From Rs1 sp036960485 (GTDB lineage Bacteria > Pseudomonadota > Gammaproteobacteria > Pseudomonadales > Balneatricaceae): DNA of 64,000 bases. Where the stretch lies: assembly GCA_036960485.1 (NCBI GenBank), contig JBALXS010000003.1, positions 1 to 64,000 of the forward strand, written 5' to 3'. A model generated the notes under the pieces. It had not been told where the DNA came from and ran no database searches. It saw only the letters and a list, made by a program, of their open reading frames with translations. Of this stretch, positions 63,608 to 64,000 are shown one piece after another (the stretch's first letter is position 1; every line of letters begins with the position of its first letter). The position numbers and the translations under genes were made by a program.

Positions 63608-63662
63608 TTGAAGTGTGTTAGATCTGAGTCATTTTTTTTGAAGTTCAGCGGTTAGTTTAATG

Positions 63663-63692
63663 AAAGCGCAGCCTTGTGGTTAGCGCTTTTTT
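63663..63692 (+). terminator. Rho-independent terminator of purF
   Basis: AAAGCGC(A)GCC and GGT(TA)GCGCTTT pair around a TTGT loop and end in six T, about 55 bases past purF. Confidence 0.8.
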
Positions 63693-63755
63693 ATTGTTTG
63701 TTTGTTAGTGAGCGATGCGTTTCTATAGAGATCGCATTCTATTTTAGGGTTTGAT

Positions 63756-64000
63756 ATGTCAAAGATAATGTTGGCACCTATGGAAGGTGTAGTAGATGCC
63801 AATATGCGCGATTTACTGACAAGTGTGGGCGGTATCGACAGTTGTGTAACTGAATTCATTCGTATTACAGAACAGCAGCTTCCCAAGCGAGATTTGTTAA
63901 AAAAAGTGCCTGAGTTGCTCAGCGGTGGTTGTACACCCAGCGGTGTACCAGTGATCGTGCAGTTTCTAGGTTGTGATCCGCAGATGTTGGCTTATCACAG
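63756..64000 (+). CDS. dusC: tRNA-dihydrouridine synthase, DusC-like, N-terminus (partial)
   Basis: The frame starts at ATG and stays open to the window edge (81 complete codons). MSKIMLAPMEGVVDANMRDL is the FMN-binding start of the tRNA-dihydrouridine synthase family. The continuation with CVTEFIRITEQQLPK and TPSGVPVIVQFLGCDPQML fits the DusC subgroup (LAPMEGV-D, ITEFVRV, and TPSG-V-VQLLG in E. coli) better than DusA or DusB. It would reduce a uridine in the tRNA D-loop. The catalytic cysteine lies beyond the window. Confidence 0.85.
   Translation, partial: MSKIMLAPMEGVVDANMRDLLTSVGGIDSCVTEFIRITEQQLPKRDLLKKVPELLSGGCTPSGVPVIVQFLGCDPQMLAYH

Noticed and set aside
1..64000. CRISPR arrays, tRNA or rRNA genes, prophage or intact insertion sequence
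   Set aside because: No regularly spaced repeats, cloverleaf-like genes, ribosomal RNA stretches, integrases or intact transposases were seen; only the decayed transposase pieces near 27 and 29.8 kb.

Overview
The window is chromosomal DNA from a marine-type gammaproteobacterium. It is AT-rich with long intergenic gaps and shows no tRNA, rRNA, CRISPR or phage genes. The run asd, second asd, fimV, truA, trpF, accD, folC, SPOR protein, cvpA, purF (50928-63607) matches, from memory, the gene order around fimV in Pseudomonas. Split class II ribonucleotide reductase, minCDE, a Tpa/TauR/Xsc/Pta taurine cluster and cyclic-di-GMP proteins fit an Oceanospirillales- or Pseudomonadales-like bacterium. 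The species cannot be named from the sequence alone.

Layout. 1-3.7 kb: the end of an EAL protein, then nrdJa and nrdJb on the minus strand behind a promoter that combines an Anr/FNR box and two NrdR boxes. 4.3-11.1 kb: a large DUF748/AsmA-like envelope protein, xthA, gor and a degenerate GGDEF protein. 11.9-21.3 kb: a taurine dissimilation locus (tpa, tauR, xsc, pta, each followed by its own terminator) flanked by a DMT-family exporter-like gene and a bile acid:sodium symporter-like gene. 21.7-26.9 kb: cysK and metH, the latter with a perfect MetR-box match. 27-32.4 kb: a chemotaxis receptor flanked by two decayed copies of the same REP-associated-type (Y1/HUH) transposase, then a large MscS-type channel. 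34-39.3 kb: a 1778-residue pseudokinase / STAND ATPase / GAF / PAS / GGDEF signalling protein, preceded by an 8-bp tandem repeat. 39.8-43.2 kb: two small overlapping membrane-protein frames and a tetR - acyl-CoA ligase - enoyl-CoA hydratase operon. 43.6-50.1 kb: an HflX-like GTPase, a universal stress protein under a textbook class II Anr/FNR promoter, two unknown genes and minCDE. 50.9-64 kb: the asd-fimV-purF housekeeping run, ending in a truncated dusC.

How the genes work together. In the taurine locus Tpa makes sulfoacetaldehyde, Xsc makes acetyl phosphate and sulfite, Pta makes acetyl-CoA, and TauR regulates. The same pair of CTGG-type half sites, 23 bp apart, lies upstream of both tpa and xsc, which makes a TauR regulon likely. 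Two further genes, nrdJ and usp, carry perfect TTGAT-N4-ATCAA boxes placed where an Anr/FNR activator would need them, pointing to an oxygen-responsive regulon. No wholly new system could be proven. The most unusual items are the pseudokinase-diguanylate cyclase hybrid with its upstream octamer repeat, the integrated nrdJ promoter, the TauR repeat architecture, the decayed transposase pair and the coupled small membrane frames.
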